DNA from: Chitinophaga pinensis
GTDB lineage: Bacteria > Bacteroidota > Bacteroidia > NS11-12g > UBA955
Length of the DNA stretch: 64,000 bases
Assembly: GCA_945888525.1 (NCBI GenBank)
Contig: CAMDAF010000002.1
Span: 83,378-147,377 of the forward strand
Reading direction: 5' to 3'
The translations under genes and the position numbers were made by a program. The notes under the pieces are model-generated. The model searched no databases and was not told where the DNA came from. It saw only the letters and a list, made by a program, of their open reading frames with translations. Shown here in pieces: positions 1 through 9,293 of this stretch (position 1 is its first letter; every line of letters starts with the position of its first letter).

Positions 1-1533
1 TTTCCTAAATCCAAACGGTTTGGCGCTTACCATCTAAGTTATCTAAATGAACACGAAAACCATAAGGCAGATATTTTAAGTGGCGCCTTTTTAATGGTTA
101 AAAAATCAGTTTTAGAGCAGGTTGGACTGCTAGATGAAAGCTTTTTTATGTATGGAGAAGATATTGATTTAAGCTACCGAATAATTAAGGCTGGGTATTC
201 CAATTACTATTTTGCTGATACGACGATTATTCACTACAAAGGAGAAAGCACAAAGAAGCACAGTGTAAACTATGTAAAAATATTCTATTTAGCTATGGCT
301 AAATTTGCCGACAAACACTACACAAAACAGCAAGGTTGGTGGTTTAGTTTATGTATTAATTTAGCGATTTTTGTTAGAGCAGCATTCGCAGTATTCATTC
401 GGTCGCTAAATGCATTGAAGTTGTTTGCGTTTGACTTTCTAGGCATTTTTATAGGTTATTATGGTTTAATGAGGTATTGGGAAATCTATAATAAATATGT
501 TGTTGGTGGTTTTTATCCGCCAATTTATATTCAGCTGCATGTGCCGATATACATTTTAATGTGGTTAAGCGGCATATACATAGCAGGTGGATACAATGAA
601 CCATTTAAATTAAGCAAGACGGTAAAAGGTGTTTTTTTAGGTAGTTTTATTTTACTTGCAATTTATGCCTTAATGCCAGAGAACTTACGATATTCTAGAG
701 CCTTAATATTACTTGGGTCTACTTGGGCTTTATTGCTTACAGTGTTTATTCGAATTTGTTACCATTTTATCAAATTCAAACATTTTGACACTTCTGCAAG
801 CCAAATGTCTCAAGTGCTTATTGTTGGCAATAAAGAAGAATGCGAACGCGTAAAGCATATTTTATTAAATTACCCTGCCCGGTTTAAATTACTAGGATTT
901 ATTAAACCCAAAAACGAACATGCTAAGGGAGATTGGATTGGTGGGGTTCAAAATTTAGCATTACTGATAGAAATTTATAAAGCAAATGAGATTATTTTTT
1001 GTACAAAAGACATCTCTAGTGCCGAAATAATGAACATTATGGGGCAAACAAACACAAAGGGAATTAAATTCAAAATTATGCCTGAAATGGGTGCACACAT
1101 TATTGGCAGCAATTCAAAAAATACAACAGGAGAATTTTACAGTGTAAATATTGCACCGGCATTAAGCAGCAATGAAGTTAAAAAGGAAAAGCGGTATTTT
1201 GATTTAATTATGTGTGCCATTTTTTTAATTCTTGCTCCAATATTGTTATTCAGGCCAAGCTACTTTTTGAAAATTTTCCGACATTGGAAAAGCTGTCTCA
1301 ACGGCAATTTAACCTGGGTTTCATATCAAGTGGGTTCGAACAACGAAATATTGCCAAAAATCCCTAATGGTGTATTCAGTATAGGTCAGGAGTTAAGTAA
1401 TAGAAAATTAGACGCTCAGCTTATTTCTGGCATCAATTTCAATTACGCATTAAATTATCATTGGCAGAATGACTTAAATTGTCTTGCAAAAGTCTTTTTT
1501 TCGAATAACTTCGCAACATTAAAAAGTCAATAA
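1..1533 (+). CDS. Glycosyltransferase family 2 protein with membrane and sugar-transferase-like C-terminal regions (5' end missing)
   Basis: The reading frame is open from the first base, so the gene begins before the window; 510 residues are visible. The first ~75 carry the C-terminal half of a GT2 fold, with DILSGAF, a GLLDESFFMYGEDIDLSYR acceptor-site block and HYKGEST. About five membrane segments follow. Next comes a Rossmann-like stretch beginning QVLIVGNKEE, as in the CoA_binding_3 part of WcaJ/WbaP-type transferases. After it, KRYFDLIM and a hydrophobic segment resemble the start of a bacterial sugar transferase domain, but the catalytic part seems degenerate. It probably transfers a sugar to a lipid-linked or surface glycan at the inner membrane. 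It is 2 bp upstream of the acyl-CoA synthetase, so co-transcription is likely. The sugar specificity is unknown. Confidence 0.85.
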   Translation, partial: FPKSKRFGAYHLSYLNEHENHKADILSGAFLMVKKSVLEQVGLLDESFFMYGEDIDLSYRIIKAGYSNYYFADTTIIHYKGESTKKHSVNYVKIFYLAMAKFADKHYTKQQGWWFSLCINLAIFVRAAFAVFIRSLNALKLFAFDFLGIFIGYYGLMRYWEIYNKYVVGGFYPPIYIQLHVPIYILMWLSGIYIAGGYNEPFKLSKTVKGVFLGSFILLAIYALMPENLRYSRALILLGSTWALLLTVFIRICYHFIKFKHFDTSASQMSQVLIVGNKEECERVKHILLNYPARFKLLGFIKPKNEHAKGDWIGGVQNLALLIEIYKANEIIFCTKDISSAEIMNIMGQTNTKGIKFKIMPEMGAHIIGSNSKNTTGEFYSVNIAPALSSNEVKKEKRYFDLIMCAIFLILAPILLFRPSYFLKIFRHWKSCLNGNLTWVSYQVGSNNEILPKIPNGVFSIGQELSNRKLDAQLISGINFNYALNYHWQNDLNCLAKVFFSNNFATLKSQ

Positions 1534-1535
1534 AT

Positions 1536-3413
1536 ATGGAAATAAAAGACCCTGATTTTGGATCACTTCATGAATTTCTATTTAATTCTGCTTATAAAAT
1601 CCACAATCCGGACCATGTGTTCTTGATGGAGAAAATTGGCAATGACTACCAAAACATTACTTATAGGGAAACCTTTGAAAACATAAATAAATGGGCCGCA
1701 TATCTACACCATATTGGGGTTAGAAAAGGCGATAAGCTTTCTATAATTTTAGAAAATTGTCCGGAATTCATTTATTTTGACCAAGCACTTCAAAAAATAG
1801 GAGCGGTGAATGTATCGATTTACCCCACACTTACAGCAGATGAAACGGCTTTTATTTTAAATGACAGTGAAAGTATAGCCGTTTTAGTTGGAAACCCGTT
1901 TTTATTGAAAAAATTCCAGAAAGTTGAAAGTCAATGTCCAAAAATTCAAAAAGTGTTTACCACATTTGAATCCAAGATTGACAATGATAAAATTATATCT
2001 ATAGAAAAGGCAAAAGCAATTGGCGAAGATTTATGGCCTGGGCTGGAAGCAGAAATCAGTAAGATACTACCTACGATTCAGCACAATGATTTAGCTGCTC
2101 TAATATACACAAGTGGCACAACAGGTGTTCCAAAAGGAACCATGTTAAGCCATTATAATTTCATGAGTAATTGTTATGATGCAAAAGACTTATGCCCTTC
2201 AGTTAATAAGGAAGATAGATTTTTATCCTTTTTGCCATTAAGCCATGTTTATGAAAGAATGGCTGGTTATTACTTGCCCAGTTTCATCGGCGCTCAAATA
2301 GCATTTGCAGAAAGCATTGAAAAGGTTTCTCAGAATTTTACCGAAGCAACACCTAGCATAATGACGTGTGTGCCTAGACTCTTGGAAAAGTTAGAAGCAA
2401 AAATTAAAGGAAATGCTTTGGCAAAAGGTGGATTAGCCGCAAAAATATTTTTATGGAGCCTTAACATTGGGGAGCAATGCAGAAAAACAAAGGAAGAAAA
2501 TAAACCAATTGGATTTATTCTATCTTTAGAACACCGCTTAGCTGAAAAATTAGTTTTTAGTAAAATTAAAGCTAAACTTGGTGGTAAATTAAAATTACTC
2601 GTTTCTGGCGGTGGCGCGCTACCTCAGCATGTTGGCGAATTTTTTGGCAATATCGGCATCAGATGTCAACAAGGTTTTGGCTTAACGGAAACATCCCCAT
2701 TTGTAACTGTAAATGAGTTTGAAAGACAAATACATGGAACAAGCGGAAGAGTCGCCCCTAGACAGCAAGTTGCAATTCAAGACATTGAGTCAAAAGAACT
2801 AATCACCATTCAAACTTACCATAATTTCAAACCTGATTTTGAAAGTGCTGAGGGGGAAATACTTTGTAAAGGCCCAAATATTATGTTGGGTTATTACAAC
2901 AATCCCTCTGAGACTGCATTGGTAATGGACGCGGAAGGTTGGTTTCATACAGGTGACATTGGAAAATTTGAAAAAGGTTATTTAAAAATTACGGATCGGT
3001 ATAAAAACATGCTCAAAACGAGTTTAGGCAAAAACATCTATCCAACACCAATTGAAAACACTTATTTGCAAAGCGATAAAATTGAGCAAATCTTTATCAT
3101 TGGAGATAAAAAAGAATTTGTCACAGCAATTGTAATACCTAAAGAAGAGCACCTAAAAGATTTTTTTGGATTAAGTAAACAGTTTTTCGAAGATGAAACG
3201 GATATCATCTTGGATGAAAAAATCAAGAACTGGATTCAAGAAGACATTAAAAAACTATCTCAATCATTGTCAAATTATGCAAGAATTAGAGATTTCATTG
3301 TAAAACGAAAAGCCTTCACTGTAGATACTGGAGAATTGACTGTAACTTTGAAGCAAAAAAGAAAGGTGATTGAAGAACGCTATAAAATTTGGATAGAAAA
3401 AATGTATGAATAA
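1536..3413 (+). CDS. Long-chain fatty acyl-CoA synthetase (AMP-dependent synthetase)
   Basis: A 625-residue ANL-superfamily enzyme that should activate a fatty acid through an acyl-adenylate and load it onto CoA. The P-loop LIYTSGTTGVPKGTMLSH, the QGFGLTETSP motif, the GWFHTGDIG motif and KITDRYKNMLKTSLGKNIYP near the C-terminal hinge are all present. Length fits bacterial and eukaryotic FadD/ACSL-type enzymes. It overlaps the next gene by 8 bp and follows the glycosyltransferase by 2 bp, so it is part of an envelope operon. A role in supplying acyl chains for envelope lipids rather than beta-oxidation is inference from context. Chain-length preference cannot be read. Confidence 0.93.
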   Translation: MEIKDPDFGSLHEFLFNSAYKIHNPDHVFLMEKIGNDYQNITYRETFENINKWAAYLHHIGVRKGDKLSIILENCPEFIYFDQALQKIGAVNVSIYPTLTADETAFILNDSESIAVLVGNPFLLKKFQKVESQCPKIQKVFTTFESKIDNDKIISIEKAKAIGEDLWPGLEAEISKILPTIQHNDLAALIYTSGTTGVPKGTMLSHYNFMSNCYDAKDLCPSVNKEDRFLSFLPLSHVYERMAGYYLPSFIGAQIAFAESIEKVSQNFTEATPSIMTCVPRLLEKLEAKIKGNALAKGGLAAKIFLWSLNIGEQCRKTKEENKPIGFILSLEHRLAEKLVFSKIKAKLGGKLKLLVSGGGALPQHVGEFFGNIGIRCQQGFGLTETSPFVTVNEFERQIHGTSGRVAPRQQVAIQDIESKELITIQTYHNFKPDFESAEGEILCKGPNIMLGYYNNPSETALVMDAEGWFHTGDIGKFEKGYLKITDRYKNMLKTSLGKNIYPTPIENTYLQSDKIEQIFIIGDKKEFVTAIVIPKEEHLKDFFGLSKQFFEDETDIILDEKIKNWIQEDIKKLSQSLSNYARIRDFIVKRKAFTVDTGELTVTLKQKRKVIEERYKIWIEKMYE

Positions 3414-4455
3414 AACAGCAATCGAATTTTACTACTATTTGATTGCGCCAGTGTGCTTTATTATATTCACTTTGATGTATATAAAGGCCGCTCATTTTTT
3501 TAAAATTTATGACCATCCTGTTGGCAGAAGTTCGCACCTTAACCGAACGATTACCGGATTTGGCATTTTTGTTTTATTTGGTTTACTTGTATACAGCATA
3601 GCATTTCCTTACACAATAAATGGATACTTCATTATTGGCTTAATTTTGATTGGACTTGTGAGTTATATGGATGATTTATTTTTCATAAAACATTTCATTA
3701 GACTTATTTTTCAAATTTTTGCCTTGGTGTTAATGGCAATTGAACTTCCTTTTAGTTATATGTTCATCGATAAATGGCCATTAATTATTGCTGTTGTAAT
3801 ACTAGGTATCGGCGTTTTAAATGCGTTTAATTTCATGGATGGCATAAATGGCATGCTTGGCTTGAACTCTTTAGTGATAATTCTTAGTTTACTTTGGTTA
3901 AATTCTAATTCTACAGACATTCAAGGCAATGAAGTAACATTTATAAAAAATGAATTTTTATATACATACATCATTGGAATATCTATTTTCCTTGGTTTAA
4001 ATTTGCGACGTAAGGCGATAGTTTTTGCGGGCGACACGGGAAGTATCGCCTTAGCCTTTATCATTCTTTATTTAATCATGAATTTGATCTTTAAAACCGG
4101 GAATTTCGCGTACTTATTATTGTTTTCTGTCTTTGGAATAGACGCAGGCCTTACCGTTATTTTTAAGCTTCTATTAAGGGAAAATATTTTTGTTCCTCAC
4201 CGTGATTTTCTCTTCAAAAAATTGGTCCATGTTGGAAAATACAAACACGTTAACATAGCTATTATATACGCATCGTTGCAAGCTTTGGTATCTATTATTG
4301 TTATTGCTCTCCCATTGCATGGCAGACCATCTGCACAATTAAGTATCTTATTTATTTTAACAGTTGCACTTTGTGCTGTGTATATATTTATTAGAAATCA
4401 ATACACCAAGAAACGCGTAATTAAGATAAGCGAAACAACTGAAGAAGAATTCTAA
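3406..4455 (+). CDS. Glycosyltransferase family 4, undecaprenyl-phosphate sugar-1-phosphate transferase (WecA/TagO/MraY-like)
   Basis: A 349-residue polytopic protein of the MraY/WecA/TagO superfamily. These enzymes move a HexNAc-1-phosphate from a UDP-sugar to undecaprenyl phosphate, starting surface glycan synthesis. The family signatures are visible in order: the paired acidic residues in SYMDDLFFIKH, NAFNFMDGINGM, FAGDTGS and a C-terminal PHRDFLFKKL histidine-rich loop. About ten membrane segments fit the fold. It is not mraY itself, because no mur/fts cluster is near and it lies with a GT2 and an acyl-CoA ligase. The start ATG overlaps the end of the upstream gene by 8 bp. The 3' end faces the convergent E1 gene with only 5 bp between. 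Confidence 0.9.
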   Translation: MNKTAIEFYYYLIAPVCFIIFTLMYIKAAHFFKIYDHPVGRSSHLNRTITGFGIFVLFGLLVYSIAFPYTINGYFIIGLILIGLVSYMDDLFFIKHFIRLIFQIFALVLMAIELPFSYMFIDKWPLIIAVVILGIGVLNAFNFMDGINGMLGLNSLVIILSLLWLNSNSTDIQGNEVTFIKNEFLYTYIIGISIFLGLNLRRKAIVFAGDTGSIALAFIILYLIMNLIFKTGNFAYLLLFSVFGIDAGLTVIFKLLLRENIFVPHRDFLFKKLVHVGKYKHVNIAIIYASLQALVSIIVIALPLHGRPSAQLSILFILTVALCAVYIFIRNQYTKKRVIKISETTEEEF

Positions 4456-4460
4456 TTCTC

Positions 4461-6845
4461 TTAAAAAACAGGATACTTATTTGGATTGTATTCGCTCATC
4501 AATTCATAAATACGAATAAAAATCTCCTCTGCATTTGGCTTAGAGAAATAATCACCATCTGTACCATATGCCGGTCGGTGTGCTTTAGAAGTAATGGTCA
4601 ATGGCGCAGCATCAAGATGTAAGTATGCCTTTTGCTCTTCTAGAACTTTTTGCATCATGTATGATGTTGCACCCCCTGGAACATCTTCATCTATAAAAAC
4701 CACCTTATTGGTTTTCTTGATTGAATCTACAATTGTGTGGCTGGTATCAAATGGCAATAATGTTTGAACGTCAATCAACTCACAACTGATGCCTACCTCT
4801 TCTAACTTTTTAATGGCATCTTGAATGATGCGAAGCGTACTGCCATAACCAACTATTGTTACATCATTGCCATTATTGATTATTTCTGGCATACCCAAAG
4901 GGACAGTAAATTCACCAATATTACTTGGCATTTTCTCTTTTAATCTGTATCCATTTAAACACTCTATCACCAAAGCCGGCTCATCTGCCTTTAACAGCAA
5001 ATTATACATACCTGCCGCTTGGGTCATATTTCTTGGCACGCATACATGCATTCCTCTAACAGCATGAACAATCATGCCCATTGGAGATCCACTATGCCAA
5101 ATACCCTCAAGTCTATGCCCTCTAGTTCTAATAATAATTGGTGCTTTCTGACCACCTCTTGTTCTGTATTGAAGGGTAGCTATATCATCGCTCATGATTT
5201 GAAGGGCATACAATAAATAATCCAAATATTGTATTTCCGCAATTGGTCTAAGGCCGCGCAAAGCTGTACCTATACCCTGACCGATAATGCTTAATTCTCG
5301 GATTCCCGTATCTGAAACTCGGATTTCGCCATATTTCTCTTGCATCCCAGCAAATCCTTGATTTACATCGCCAATCGTTCCAACATCTTCACCGAATGCG
5401 AATACTCTAGGATCGCGCTCTAATGCTGCATCAAAACAAGCAAGAACAACTTCTCTGCCATCAACTAACATTTCATCAGCATACTCTGCTTTAATTTCGC
5501 CAATTGATCCAATACTTGAACTTGACGCGCTGTGTAAATAAGAAGAATACCGATTGTGATTTTCTTTTATGAAGGCTTCATAGTATTCTTTTAGTTCACT
5601 TCTTCCCTCAATTTGGCTAGAAATTGTCGCAATAAGGACTTTGTTAATTGCCATTCCAAGGTCTTTTCTAATGGCATCTTTGGTCGACATTAAAGTTTTA
5701 ACTGCTTCCACTGCTGATGGATGCGTTATTACACCAAGCAGATCAACTACATCTGCCAATTCTTTTTTCATTGGCGCTATAAAAGCTTGCCAGGCATTCT
5801 TTCTGCAAGTATTAACATATTCTATTGCTCCATTCTCAATATCGTTTAATTCATTAGCACTTGCTATTTTATTCTCTTCAATCCATTCACGCATTTTTTT
5901 AACACAATCAAAATCAAGCTCCCATTGCAATCTCTCTTTTGATTTGTAGCGTTCATGTGAACCCGAGGTACTATGACCTTGGGGTTGAGTAACTTCATTA
6001 ATGTGTATTAAAACTGGCCTATGCAAGGTTCTGCAATGCTCAATCGCATCTTGATATACTTTACACAACTCCGCGTAATCCCAACCTTTGGCATTATAAA
6101 TGTCAACACCAACTCCATCCGCACCACTATTAAATCCTTTTAACAATGTGCTGATATTTTCTTTTGTTGTTTGGTATTTAGCTGGCACAGAAATTCCATA
6201 TCCATCATCCCAAACGCTCATTGCCATAGGAACTTGCAATACACCTGCAGCATTTATTACTTCCCAAAAACCACCTTCACTGGTACTTGCATTGCCAATT
6301 GTTCCGAAGGCAACTTCATTTCCTTGATTAGAAAAATCAGTGAAAGTGTGTAAATCAGGATTTTGTCTGTATAATTTGGAAGCGAGTGCTAAACCCAATA
6401 ATCTAGGCATTTGACCAGCAGTTGGAGAAATATCCGAGGATGAATTAAAACGATCTGTTTGCGGAAGCCAATTTCCGTTTTTATCAAGCTGTCTTGAACC
6501 AAAATGTCCATTCATGCTTCTTCCAGCGCTATTTGGCTCAGCTTCAATATCAGTATGTGCGTACAATTGCGCAAAGAATTGTTGAATGGTATTAATGCCA
6601 GTGGCAAACATAAAGGTCTGATCGCGGTAATAGCCACTTCTGGTATCGCCTTTTTTAAAGGCTTTGGCCATAGCAATTTGAGCAACTTCTTTACCATCAC
6701 CGAAAATACCAAACTTTGCTTTTCCGGTTAATACTTCCTTTCGGCCCAATAAACTTGCTTGTCGGCTTTCAAATACCAGTTTATAATCGCTTAATACCTC
6801 AGCTCTAAAAGCTTCAAAATCCATGTTTTGTTTATCTTTTGCCAT
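4461..6845 (-). CDS. 2-oxoacid dehydrogenase E1, fused alpha and beta subunits (thiamine diphosphate enzyme)
   Basis: A 794-residue fusion of the E1 alpha-type region (about 1-400) and the beta transketolase-like region (about 440-794). It should decarboxylate pyruvate or a branched-chain 2-oxoacid on TPP and pass the acyl group to an E2. Evidence includes FGDGKEV, GYYRDQTFM, HFGSRQ and, in the beta half, VFAFGEDVGTIGDVNQGFAG, LDYLLYALQ and VFIDEDVPGGATSYM. The TPP/Mg motif is atypical: GN at 184-185 and DD at 213-214 replace the canonical GD and NN. An in-frame TTG lies at 6872 but sits inside the predicted -7 promoter box, so the ATG at 6845 was chosen. It is a single gene, divergent from dxs, with no E2 or E3 nearby. 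The substrate is not certain. Confidence 0.9.
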   Translation of the reverse strand: MAKDKQNMDFEAFRAEVLSDYKLVFESRQASLLGRKEVLTGKAKFGIFGDGKEVAQIAMAKAFKKGDTRSGYYRDQTFMFATGINTIQQFFAQLYAHTDIEAEPNSAGRSMNGHFGSRQLDKNGNWLPQTDRFNSSSDISPTAGQMPRLLGLALASKLYRQNPDLHTFTDFSNQGNEVAFGTIGNASTSEGGFWEVINAAGVLQVPMAMSVWDDGYGISVPAKYQTTKENISTLLKGFNSGADGVGVDIYNAKGWDYAELCKVYQDAIEHCRTLHRPVLIHINEVTQPQGHSTSGSHERYKSKERLQWELDFDCVKKMREWIEENKIASANELNDIENGAIEYVNTCRKNAWQAFIAPMKKELADVVDLLGVITHPSAVEAVKTLMSTKDAIRKDLGMAINKVLIATISSQIEGRSELKEYYEAFIKENHNRYSSYLHSASSSSIGSIGEIKAEYADEMLVDGREVVLACFDAALERDPRVFAFGEDVGTIGDVNQGFAGMQEKYGEIRVSDTGIRELSIIGQGIGTALRGLRPIAEIQYLDYLLYALQIMSDDIATLQYRTRGGQKAPIIIRTRGHRLEGIWHSGSPMGMIVHAVRGMHVCVPRNMTQAAGMYNLLLKADEPALVIECLNGYRLKEKMPSNIGEFTVPLGMPEIINNGNDVTIVGYGSTLRIIQDAIKKLEEVGISCELIDVQTLLPFDTSHTIVDSIKKTNKVVFIDEDVPGGATSYMMQKVLEEQKAYLHLDAAPLTITSKAHRPAYGTDGDYFSKPNAEEIFIRIYELMSEYNPNKYPVF

Positions 6846-6861
6846 AGTTGGTGCAATAGTG

Positions 6862-6892
6862 CAAAAGTACAATTTATCGGATATTTGACAAA
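6862..6892 (-). promoter_or_regulatory. Bacteroidota-type promoter of the E1 gene
   Basis: Reading the minus strand, TTTG at 6892-6889 is followed by 19 bp and then TACTTTTG at 6869-6862. This matches the known Bacteroidota sigma-ABfr consensus TTTG-N19-TAnnTTTG exactly. The ATG at 6845 lies 16 bp beyond the box, giving a very short leader. This is the best promoter match in the window and fixes the gene start. Confidence 0.75.
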
Positions 6893-6972
6893 GAGGAATT
6901 TATTCAGCAAATAAGGGACTAAATATTAGAATTCAGGAAGATCAGAAATACTATAAAAATGGCTAATTTACC

Positions 6973-6980
6973 TATTTTTG
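6973..6980 (+). promoter_or_regulatory. -7 box (TATTTTTG) just before dxs
   Basis: TATTTTTG fits TAnnTTTG, but no TTG is found about 19 bp upstream. Only 4 bp separate it from the GTG start of dxs, so a transcript from here would be leaderless or nearly so. An in-frame TAA at 6964 rules out an earlier start. Confidence 0.4.
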
Positions 6981-6984
6981 CAAA

Positions 6985-8739
6985 GTGATACCAAGCTTTG
7001 AAGAAATTGATAGTCCGCAGAAATTGAAACAATTGCCATTCAGCAGTCTTAATGATTATGCAAATTGGCTAAGAAATTATCTAATTGAGCAAATTGCTGA
7101 ATACGGAGGGCATTTTGCCGCAAACCTTGGGGTTGTTGAGTTAAGTGTGGCACTGCACAAGGTATTTGATACGCCAAATGACATTTTGATTTGGGATGTT
7201 GGGCACCAAGCTTACGCGCACAAAATCTTAACAAAAAGAAAAAGTCTTTTTCATACTTTAAGGCAATTTGAAGGCATTAGTGGATTTCCTAAAATGAGTG
7301 AAAGTGAATTCGATCCATTTGGAACTGCGCATTCTTCAACCTCAATTTCAGCAGCCCTGGGATATGCACAAGCGGCCATTCTAAAAAAAATCGATAGGCA
7401 ACACATCGCAGTGATAGGAGATGGTGCATTAAGTGCTGGCCAAGCTTTTGAGGCGCTTAACAACGCTGGGACATCAAATTGCAATATTTCTATCATCATC
7501 AACGACAACCATATTGGCATTGATCCAAGTCAAGGCGCACTTGGCGAATACTTGGAAAAACTAGAATTCAAAAAAGAAAATTTCTTTACAGATTTAGGAT
7601 TCCAATATTTAGGTCCAATAGACGGGCACGATTTAAATGCATTAATTTCTGTTTTAGAAAGAAGCAAATTGCTTTCTGGTCCTAAAATTATACATATAAA
7701 AACACTGAAAGGCAAAGGTTATGAACCAGCCGAATTGGAGCAAACAAAGTGGCACAGCACTTCTAAATTCGACAAACTTTCAGGCAAAAACACCAAACCA
7801 AAGGATTTACGGGTAAAGTATCAAGATATTTTCGGTAAAACCTTGCTTGAAATAGCTCAAAAAGATGAAAACATTGTTGCAGTTACTCCTGCTATGGTAT
7901 CAGGCAGTTCTTTGCACTTTATGCAAGAAGTTTTTCCGGATAGAGTTTTTGATGTTGGCATTGCAGAACAGCATGCCATAACATTTTCGGCCGGATTGGC
8001 AGCATCAGGCTTGACTGTATTCTGTTGCATATATTCAACATTTTTACAAAGAGGCTATGATCAATTAATCCATGATGTAGCTTTGCAGAATTTACCAGTT
8101 ATTTTTGCAATTGACCGAGCAGGTTTGGTGGGCGAAGATGGTCCAACCCACCATGGTGTTTTTGACCTCGCATTTCTTCAAACTATACCTAATTTATGCA
8201 TCATTTCTCCAAGAAATCAAATGGAATTAAGAAATGCAATATACACGGCCTCTATTTATAAAAAAGGGCCAATTGTAATTCGTTATCCTAGGGGTGAAGC
8301 AGGTGAGGAATTTACAGACAGCCCATTGGTAAAATTAGAAATTGGAAGTTCAGTGGTCTTAAGTGAACGGTGTCAAAAAACTGCTCTTATAAGCATTGGG
8401 ACTATAGGAATCAGATGTCAAGAAATTGCAGAAGAATTAAATATTTCACATTACGATTTACGTTTTGTCAAACCATTGGATACTTCATTGTTAAAAAAAG
8501 TTTTTGAAATATACTGTGATATCATCGTAATTGAAGAGGGCCAAGAAATTGGAAGTGTTGCAAGCACAATTATGTTAGAGGCTTCAAAAACAAACTCGAA
8601 ATCAAAAATTCATTCAATTTCTATTAAAGATCATTTTGTTAGCCACGGCAGCATGGAAACGCTATATCAAATTGAGGGATTAAGCAACTCTAAAGTTAAA
8701 GAACAGATTCATTCCATTATTAGCCAGTCAATTAATTAG
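6985..8739 (+). CDS. dxs: 1-deoxy-D-xylulose-5-phosphate synthase
   Basis: DXS condenses pyruvate and glyceraldehyde 3-phosphate, the first step of the MEP isoprenoid pathway, using TPP. Visible motifs: GGHFAANLGVVELSVALH, IWDVGHQAYAHKILT, the GDGALSAGQAFEALNNAG TPP motif near residue 146, PIDGHDL, FDVGIAEQHAITF and EDGPTHHGVFDLA. The protein has 584 residues. It is shorter than the ~620-640 of enterobacterial DXS because the segment after the GALGEYL block is compact. The start is GTG at 6985; an in-frame TAA at 6964 prevents anything earlier. It is divergent from the E1 gene and appears to be transcribed alone. Confidence 0.95.
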   Translation: MIPSFEEIDSPQKLKQLPFSSLNDYANWLRNYLIEQIAEYGGHFAANLGVVELSVALHKVFDTPNDILIWDVGHQAYAHKILTKRKSLFHTLRQFEGISGFPKMSESEFDPFGTAHSSTSISAALGYAQAAILKKIDRQHIAVIGDGALSAGQAFEALNNAGTSNCNISIIINDNHIGIDPSQGALGEYLEKLEFKKENFFTDLGFQYLGPIDGHDLNALISVLERSKLLSGPKIIHIKTLKGKGYEPAELEQTKWHSTSKFDKLSGKNTKPKDLRVKYQDIFGKTLLEIAQKDENIVAVTPAMVSGSSLHFMQEVFPDRVFDVGIAEQHAITFSAGLAASGLTVFCCIYSTFLQRGYDQLIHDVALQNLPVIFAIDRAGLVGEDGPTHHGVFDLAFLQTIPNLCIISPRNQMELRNAIYTASIYKKGPIVIRYPRGEAGEEFTDSPLVKLEIGSSVVLSERCQKTALISIGTIGIRCQEIAEELNISHYDLRFVKPLDTSLLKKVFEIYCDIIVIEEGQEIGSVASTIMLEASKTNSKSKIHSISIKDHFVSHGSMETLYQIEGLSNSKVKEQIHSIISQSIN

Positions 8740-8778
8740 AGCAAGCAAAAAAAATCTTTCCTTTTAATTGGTTTAAAT

Positions 8779-8786
8779 TACTTTTG
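8779..8786 (+). promoter_or_regulatory. -7 box (TACTTTTG) before the small membrane protein gene
   Basis: TACTTTTG matches TAnnTTTG and is placed 17 bp before the ATG at 8804. No TTG lies at 19-21 bp upstream, so only half the promoter is supported. Confidence 0.4.
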
Positions 8787-8803
8787 TAATTCAAAATCAA
8801 TAT

Positions 8804-9226
8804 ATGTACTCTTTATTAGTTAGCACCCATTCACATACCCGTTGGTTGGTATTAGTTGCGGGATTATTAGCAATCCTAATCCCTTTTTTGAATAATTCTT
8901 TAAGCAAATCAAGCAAACTACCTGGTTTGGTGTTTATGATTTTTTGTGATATACAATTACTGGTTGGTTTGCTTTTATACTTTGGCGATAGCCCATTTGG
9001 CCTGAAAGCATTCGCAGAAGGAATGGGTCATGTTATGAAAACCGGCTTTTTAAGAAAAATTGCAGTCGAACATTTTATTTTAATGCTTGCTGCCTTAACC
9101 TTAGTTCACATTGGATATAGTAAAGTGAAAAATTCAGATACTGCAGCCAAAGTAAAAAAGACAAGTCTTATATTCTTTGGAATAGCCTTGTTGTTAATTT
9201 TAGCTGGCATCCCTTGGGTGAGATAA
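8804..9226 (+). CDS. Small conserved polytopic membrane protein, function unknown
   Basis: A 140-residue protein with four predicted membrane helices (about 13-28, 42-60, 87-105 and 120-137). It has an N-terminal STHSHTRW block and further histidines at the helix ends (GMGHVMK, VEHFIL, VHIGYS). The pattern of paired histidines in helices recalls small cytochrome-b-like membrane proteins, and I believe such a family is common in Bacteroidota, but no haem ligation can be proven from sequence. No catalytic motif is seen. It is a single gene with its own -7 box and a strong terminator just after it. Confidence 0.75.
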   Translation: MYSLLVSTHSHTRWLVLVAGLLAILIPFLNNSLSKSSKLPGLVFMIFCDIQLLVGLLLYFGDSPFGLKAFAEGMGHVMKTGFLRKIAVEHFILMLAALTLVHIGYSKVKNSDTAAKVKKTSLIFFGIALLLILAGIPWVR

Positions 9227-9240
9227 AAACTTATTTTATT

Positions 9241-9281
9241 GCAACAAAAAAGGCTATCCATTGGATAGCCTTTTTTGTTGC
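9241..9281. terminator. Bidirectional intrinsic terminator
   Basis: A perfect 19-bp inverted repeat (9241-9259 with 9263-9281) around a 3-nt loop. The GC core GGCTATCC is flanked by runs of A on the left and T on the right, so it works in both directions. It lies between the convergent genes ending at 9226 (+) and 9294 (-). Confidence 0.92.
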
Positions 9282-9293
9282 ACCTTTAGGATA

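Noticed and set aside
4867..5949. Several short plus-strand reading frames of 60-100 codons within the E1 gene
   Set aside because: They are antisense to a well-conserved gene, have no family motif and reflect the codon use of the real gene. The same applies to the other short frames inside dxs, nrdJ, metK, PiT and murF-alr.
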